A DNA stretch of 64,000 nucleotides, from positions 1,018,231-1,082,230 of the forward strand of contig NC_085103.1 in NCBI RefSeq assembly GCF_963422355.1. Direction: 5' to 3'. The position numbers and the translations under genes are program-made. Under the pieces are notes generated by a model. It did no database searches, was not told the DNA's origin, and was given only the letters and a program-made list of their open reading frames with translations. The stretch's first letter is position 1. Every line of letters begins with the position of its first letter. Below are positions 56,038 to 64,000 of this stretch, one piece after another. This DNA is from Corticium candelabrum. Lineage: Eukaryota; Porifera; Homoscleromorpha; Homosclerophorida; Plakinidae.

Positions 56038-56563
56038 TTGGCGGTACTTTCACTACCTAGCCAGAACAATGTAGAGTTGCGTTAGGCTTAAATTTACAAA
56101 GTGTCATATTCTATGGCTAGCATAGGCGATTTCGAAAACACCTTACGTATTCTAGAATAATGAAGGCTTGTTGTCACCAATATATCATGGAGTTGGACGG
56201 TTGGACGTGTGTTTGTTTGTGGTGAGAAGAGTATTCCCCGCTGACCGCTAATTAGCAGCGGTTGGGCGTTCCCCGTCTTTAGCAGCTCGCTAACTCTAGG
56301 AGCTTCGAACTGTTCGGTTCCACGCTACAGGAGAGAGCAGATATACGTGGCAGGAGAGCACTATATACGCAATAGGTGACCACTTGCAAGTGAGACGTGA
56401 ATGTGGATTCGTCAACCAAGTACCAGGAACTCTCATGGTTTCACTCCTGTGGAGGTCAGCCGCCAGAGAGTTTGCCTAGGAATTGCTGGTCGTAGTCAGG
56501 AACAAATTATGAACTCCTGCGAAGACTGAGCGTGACGCCTACGCTCCACATACCAAGAGAGAA
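56038..56563. other. Intergenic spacer inside the transposon
   Basis: No coding frame; separates the transposase from the accessory gene. Confidence 0.5.
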
Positions 56564-58458
56564 GTGTCGATCGCCGATGTCTACTTTATATATGCCGTTG
56601 ATGCAGACACCGTTGTGCATTCGAACGATTCTGTGAACATGGCTGGACGTGGCGACCTAATAACGGTTTTCAGTGGTGGCCGAGAACTGGCACTGAAGGT
56701 GGTAGATGTGACCTGTGACCGATTGTCACAAGTGTTCAAGGTATTTAGACTCTAGCTGTCTAAACTGTATTCACGGTGTTGCTAGAGCTGCATGTGCCAA
56801 ACTAGACAAGTTTCACTATAGGCCGGTGCGTGGTTGACAATAGTACATCGATAGTATATCGATTGATGTAGGAGGTTTATTTCTTGCCTGCGCTGAAGGT
56901 GAATGCCATCTACCTGGAGAAAGATGTCGGCTCGGCAATATTTCCCGGGTCTGACAGTCTTTTCGACGAGTTGACTGCCGGACAAATGTACAAGCTGCAT
57001 GTCGATCCTATTGGCAGTCTATCCCCTGCTGCGCCCGCGTCTGAAATTCGCAATCCTGTACTAGGATTTGCCAGCGAACGGACGACGCCTAGATCATCTG
57101 CAGCTATTGCATCAACGCCTGCTCGTGCAACTTCATGGACGTATACATCAACGCCTGCTCCTGGAACATCATGGACACCTGCAGTACCGTGTTCGGCTGA
57201 GTCGTCACGCTGTTCGTGGTCCGCGTTTAGGTCTGTTGCACCGAGCAGCCGAAAGCAGAGGATCGCGACCAGCAGATACATTAATAAAAATGTGGACCTT
57301 TGCCTCCTAGAAGTAGTGAACAACAAACTCCAACTGGGAAAGGCGAGATCTTCGACATTTATCCGCATCGCGGAGTCAGAAATTTGTCTGTCGGTCATGA
57401 CGGACTTGGTGCAAATGCGATTTGAGGAGCTCATTCCACCAGACGACGGAATTATTCTGGTGGACAGCCGAGCTGTACCATTCCAGGATGACCAGGGAAC
57501 AAAAGGTATAAACATACTCACTGACATAGATTGCACTCACGATCGAGTCTGTATCGTATACCGTACGTAGATATACGTACACGCACATGCACTACCAAAT
57601 GCAGACACACACGGACATACGTATATGGTACCAAGTATTTGTAACTATTCTCCTTGTTATCTATTAGTTGCTGAATTTTGGAAATCTCCTGCACGAAAAG
57701 TAGCAGCAGTCCTGCATTTCGACCTGGAGACCATGCGAAGATATATGGAGTCGCCGCGAGCCAACACACCCATTCTCGGCAGCAGAAAGAGGCCTGCATC
57801 AACACCGCCCGTAGAAGTTGAAAGACCAAGGAAGACAACGTCTATGGGCATCTCCAACTTGACAGCCACAAGTAACGCCGGCTGGTTGAAACTGGAAGGC
57901 GAAATTAACGATGTACAGACGCAACTGAGTGGCGTAGAGACCAGTCTGGATCGACTGCACAATCGTTTGGAGAACGTAGAGGACAAAGTGGATCGTTTGC
58001 TCGATGCACAAGAGCGACCAAGACGACGTTCTCAGCGGTCGAGAAGACTGGCAGAAACGACAGCGAAGATTCTTTAGTGCCATATGTGCCACCTCTTTAC
58101 AAGACCTCCGGCAAACATCACAACCTGCTGTCGGCAGTGGCTTGGGTATCAGCGGTGCGTAGAGCGGTGGCAAGTCACAAGTGGCCGACGTTGCCCTCTA
58201 TGCAATACAACATGGGATGACGGTCCACTCTGCGTAACTCTCCGTAGCTTGGACGAATTGACAGAGCTGGGCAAGCAAGTAAGTGATCTAGTGGGTAGCA
58301 GCCTCGTTTACAGCGACTGTGACGGCGCAGAGTCAACCGAGTCTGAGCTACTCGATGTACTTGGCCAGTCGTCCGGCTTACGCAGATCTAGATCTGCCGT
58401 GACAAGAGAGCCATCCGCAATGACAGAAGCTCAAGATTCTCCCGAGGTGATCGATTGA
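56564..58458 (+). pseudogene. Transposon accessory gene: two small domains, coiled coil, RING-like finger (one nonsense codon)
   Basis: Exon 1 (56564-56740) with R-G-D-L-I-T-V-F-S-G-G and S-Q-V-F-K, then a GT-AG intron (56741-56873) to exon 2 (56874-57570) with A-I-Y-L-E-K-D-V-G-S-A-I-F-P-G-S-D, a Thr/Ser/Pro-rich stretch and a second globular part. The next exon (from about 57669) has W-K-S-P-A-R-K-V and E-R-P-R-K-T, a coiled coil (L-S-G-V-E-T-S-L-D-R-L-H-N-R-L, E-D-K-V-D-R-L-L) and ends in TAG at 58075-58077. The frame continues past that stop: C-H-M-C.., T-T-C-C-R-Q-W, Y-Q-R-C-V-E-R-W and R-C-P-L-C, a RING-like zinc finger, then an acidic tail to 58458. Role in transposition unknown. Confidence 0.6.
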
Positions 58459-58681
58459 ACGAATTGATTGAATTGCACGTAGGCGCGCGTGTGTAGAACA
58501 GCAAACCGCGCATCTTTGTTTCTAGTTGCTGTCTGTACTGCATAAAATACATGATAGTTAAATTTTTTAATTAAGGCTAGTTGAGTTTGAACGACTTTAG
58601 CATAGTTACTAAATTTGTTGAGTTTTAGATCTAGCTAGATTGTTGCTCTATGTGGTAACAGATAAATTCATATACCATGCA
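58459..58681. other. Non-coding 3' flank of the accessory gene
   Basis: A/T-rich; no gene. Confidence 0.5.
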
Positions 58682-59245
58682 TATGTAATGTGCTCATCAG
58701 CAATGGCTGATCGCACTTGAGATTGATTATTTTTGGGGAAGCAGGAGATTCCCTTCTCGTTAGAGCGGAAATTGCAAGAGATCGTCATAGGGCGGAAGTC
58801 GTCGAAGATTCACTCTGCTCCTTCCAATCAGCAGCACGCGTTGGAATGAAAAACGACTCCCTACTGCGTTGAGTTATGACTAAGGCACCCGTTCCACCAG
58901 ACTCCCTACTGCGTAATTCGCACAAGACTGTTTCATTTTTCGTTCTTGCTGCGTTCAATTTTCGTTCTTGCTGCATTCATTTTTCATTCTTGCTGCGTTC
59001 AATTCTTGTGACATTCAACTCAAACAAATATAATCAAAGATATAAACTTGAAAATAGAACAACAAAAAATGAAAATAAAAAATGAAAATCAAAAATGAAA
59101 AATAAGAATTTGCTTGGCGGGTTAAATTTTTCAGCAAAATAATTAAAAGCTGTTGACAAAAAATTGAAAATTGAAAAACAAAAAAGAAAATTGAAATTTG
59201 CAATTTGAAAATCGAAAATTGAAATGGCCGGAAGCGTCACGGACC
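58682..59245 (-). repeat. Right long TIR
   Basis: Inverted copy of 54312-54900; contains three CTTGCTGCGTTCAATTTTCG-type units at 58940-59010. Confidence 0.92.
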
Positions 59246-59251
59246 CTTGTG

Positions 59252-60495
59252 TCTGCTATTAACAAAGCTCACTTTTTTAGTCTGCAAGTGCATAGATCAC
59301 CACATGCTGCAAATATTGAAAGAAGTTGAGCTGTTCATGGCAATTTATTTGGATCCATATACTGATGATGGCTAAGTGCACGTTCGAAACTGTTTCTTTT
59401 CTTCAAGATATTCTTCAAGTGTGACAGGTGAAGGTTTTTATCAATGTTTCTGCGATGCTGTGAAGTTTGTCGGGGTTGACAACTGCAGAACAAAACTCAT
59501 CGGTCTTGGTTGTGATGGTGCTGCTGCCAATATGTGTACTAGTCGTGGTTTACATAGATTTCTAAAAGAAGATGTTTCATTGGTAACGGTATCTTGGTGA
59601 TTAGAACATTTTTTAGAACTTTCTATTTGAAATTCATTCAAATCGAGGTTCTTCACAACCATTGATGAATTTCTGCTTCAAGTCTACTTTATGTATAAAA
59701 AATCTCCTAAAAATGTCGAGAGTTAAAGCAGGTGATAGAAGAGCTTAAATTTTGTCGTGAAGATTCTGACTTGTCTAGTGCTGGTGGGCTTCGCCCACTT
59801 CGTGCTTGTGGCACGCGATTTGTATTGCACAAAATTGCTGCCTTAGCCCGTCTCATTGACAGATTTGAAGTATACATTAGCCATCTGACTACGCTGAGTC
59901 TAACATCACCACGCTAAGTTGATCGTCAGACTCTTCATGGTTATATACTAAAGTGGACCAATTCAAATTCTGTTGGGTTGCGCAGTGTTTCACGACATTT
60001 TTTGCTTTTTTTTGTTTCAGTTGCTTTCTTGTCAAAAACATTGCAGGAAAAAGACATGTGCACTGTTCGTGCCATTGATTCAGTCCGTGAACGTTTGCTA
60101 CACTATTAAAGAAGGCAGAGGTAGACATAGCATTGGTGCAAGATGATTGGGATTGCATGGTAGCGTACGCCAGAGAATTTCTTGATATTGTGCGAGATGA
60201 CTATAGAGTTGTGTGGTGGAAGCTCTTCAATTGCGCAGACTCCAGTCGCTGGCACAACATTCTTAGAATAGAGGAGCTGTTCTTCTGCTTGCCTGTTGCC
60301 AGCGGTCATTTAGAGCAAGTCTACTTGCAGCTTAAGATGACAAAGACTGACAGAAGAACGTGCTTGGCTGAAGAAACCCTAGATGATCTAATGCGAATCA
60401 ATGTATCTGGACCTGCACTAGCTGACTGGGATCCAGATTCAGCCATTGATCACTGGTGGAGAGAAGGGCAGCGTCGTCCTACGAGCGAGTATTAA
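59252..60495 (+). pseudogene. hAT transposase, C-terminal part (continues 53622-54311)
   Basis: After the inserted element the frame picks up with A-I-N-K-A-H-F-F-S-L-Q-V (stop, then shift), S-V-T-G-E-G-F-Y-Q-C-F, L-I-G-L-G-C-D-G-A-A-A-N-M (conserved Gly-Cys-Asp-Gly, catalytic region), Y-K-K-S-P, G-L-R-P-L-R-A-C-G-T-R-F-V-L-H-K (59780-59830) and, in 60133-60495, the hAT C-terminal dimerisation domain: L-F-F-C-L-P-V-A-S-G-H-L-E-Q-V-Y, T-K-T-D-R-R-T-C-L and D-L-M-R-I-N-V. Multiple stops and shifts, so it was decayed independently of the insertion. Confidence 0.85.
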
Positions 60496-63207
<2,712 letters not shown>

Positions 63208-63635
63208 AGATATTTCTTACTGGTCAAGAAGAGATTGAATCGTGCTGTGAGAGTCTACGAGAACGTTGTCATCATCTTGGTCGTCATATCAAAGAACTGA
63301 TCATTCTACCCATTCATGCAAATCTTTCCTCTGAGATGCAGGCAACTTTATTTGAGCCAACACCTCTTAGAGCAAGGAAGGTTGTCATTGCAACCAACAG
63401 TGCAGAAACAAATCTCACTATTGATGGCATCATTTATGTTATTGATCTTAGCTTTTGTAAACTAAAAAGCTATAATTCTCAGACAGGCATGGAGTCATTA
63501 GTTGTTACATCTTGCTCTAACGCTTCAGCTAATGAGAGGGCTAGGCAGAGTCGCAGCTTGCAAGTGTTTTCGGCTTTACAGGTTGGACCTACAAAAATGA
63601 GCTGAAAGAGAAAGAACACAGTGCCTAAAGTTAGT
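63208..63635 (+). pseudogene. DHX16/PRP2-like DEAH RNA helicase fragment
   Basis: After a TATATAG acceptor the frame reads [10 protein letters not shown] (motif IV region), [33 protein letters not shown] (motif V), [15 protein letters not shown] and [10 protein letters not shown]. This is the pattern of spliceosomal DEAH helicases, closest by eye to DHX16/PRP2. Motif VI is disrupted: a small deletion changes the frame right at the Gly-Arg pairs (about 63540), and the neighbouring frames then give [12 protein letters not shown] and W-T-Y-K-N-E-L-K. The protein would acts on RNA in spliceosome activation; this copy looks dead or partly duplicated. Confidence 0.75.
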
Positions 63636-64000
63636 CACTGTTATGGGCTTAAATAATATGGACATACAAATACAGACAAACAGATAGGAATACAGATTGA
63701 ATATATATTTAGGTGTTGTTGATTGTGTACTTACTCTAATATTTTTTTGTGTTGCACCACAAAATAAAGTTATCTTGATTTCATGCATAGTTTTATGACA
63801 TTCTCAATATAGATGTGTAAATGAAGTTGTTTGCTGTCACTCAGGCATTACAGTTAGATAGTTCTCAATACATGTTATTTTATGAATATTATCATTATTT
63901 GTATTATTATAGTGTATGGTAATAAATTGAGATTAATGAATTTTCAGTAAATATTGACATCAGATGAATGGCAGCTAGAAGAAATGCAGGCACACAGACA
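63636..64000. other. Region without a recognisable gene
   Basis: A/T-rich; a degenerate ACAGACAAACAGATAGG cluster at 63670-63700 echoes the GACA arrays elsewhere. Confidence 0.3.

Larger units (their letters stand above)
54312..59245. mobile_element. 4.9-kb transposon with about 570-bp TIRs, integrase-core transposase and RING-containing accessory gene
   Basis: Starts GGTCCGTGAC and ends GTCACGGACC. Long TIRs: 54312-54900 and 58682-59245, matching over nearly their whole length. Both have a T-rich outer part, subterminal GAACGCAGCAAGAACGAAAA-type tandem units (four left, three right) and an inner block ending in GCCATTGCTGATGAGCAC. Between them a transposase (about 54984-56037) and a second gene (56564-58458) run in the same direction. 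Inserted in the hAT transposase gene. A target duplication could not be fixed because the outermost bases (CACAAA / CTTGTG) also look inverted. Related by transposase to the integrase-core (IS3EU-like) group, by my reading. Confidence 0.88.

Noticed and set aside
56910..57536. 208-codon minus-strand frame in the transposon
   Set aside because: It is antisense to the accessory gene, whose introns, in-frame continuation and zinc finger support the plus strand.

Overview
The window is animal genomic DNA, most likely from a sponge or another early-branching marine invertebrate. This is an inference from four things: very short spliceosomal introns (54-60 bp where both borders can be read), a cluster of CARD-like and death-domain exons plus a ZU5 exon, many simple repeats, and a mix of Ty3/gypsy, DIRS, hAT, pogo and rarer DNA transposons. 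There are no bacterial-style operons, RBSs, CRISPR arrays or rRNA genes. Most coding material is transposon-derived and broken; only a few exons look like intact host genes.

Layout. 1-2.1 kb: decayed hAT (TTF-type) transposase piece and unrecognised DNA. 2.1-4.7 kb: TGTC and TA microsatellites around a predicted secreted protein made of 64-residue repeats. 5.8-7.5 kb: decayed gypsy pol. 8.4-13.6 kb: degenerate repeats, a small hairpin element, a possible BEN-like exon and an unrecognised decaying gene. 13.8-18.4 kb: direct repeats and a DIRS-type (tyrosine recombinase) retrotransposon on the minus strand. 20.1-22.9 kb: ZU5 exon, linker exon and CARD-like exon. 23.11-28.19 kb: a complete 5.1 kb DNA transposon with about 86-bp TIRs, carrying a DUF6589-type transposase gene and a convergent RecQ-like helicase gene (Academ-like by my reading). 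28.7-34.6 kb: a CARD / transmembrane / death-domain gene whose CARD exon is split by a 4.3 kb gypsy retrotransposon with a clean TTCTG target duplication. 34.6-39.2 kb: long foldback, pogo/Tigger remnant, 5'-truncated second gypsy element. 39.4-40.7 kb: death-domain and linker exons inside a segmental duplicate of 21.6-22.6 kb. 42.8-44.2 kb: CARD pseudogene and hAT relic. 45.23-46.41 kb: non-autonomous relative of the 23-28 kb transposon. 48.3-50.7 kb: two more CARD-like exons, one broken by a 98-bp MITE with a 10-bp target duplication. 51.1-52.0 kb: about 890-bp imperfect palindrome. 53.0-60.5 kb: hAT transposon interrupted by a 4.9 kb transposon with about 570-bp TIRs, an integrase-core transposase and an accessory gene ending in a RING-like finger. 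63.2-63.7 kb: DHX16/PRP2-like DEAH helicase piece with frameshifts.

Two themes stand out. One is a family of CARD-like/death-domain genes (apoptosis or innate-immune adaptor-like) being copied and then destroyed by point mutation, LTR insertion and MITE insertion. The other is two large, gene-rich cut-and-paste transposons with cargo beyond a transposase (RecQ helicase in one, RING-like protein in the other), one with a shorter relative in the same window. All functional statements rest on reading translated sequence; no search was run.
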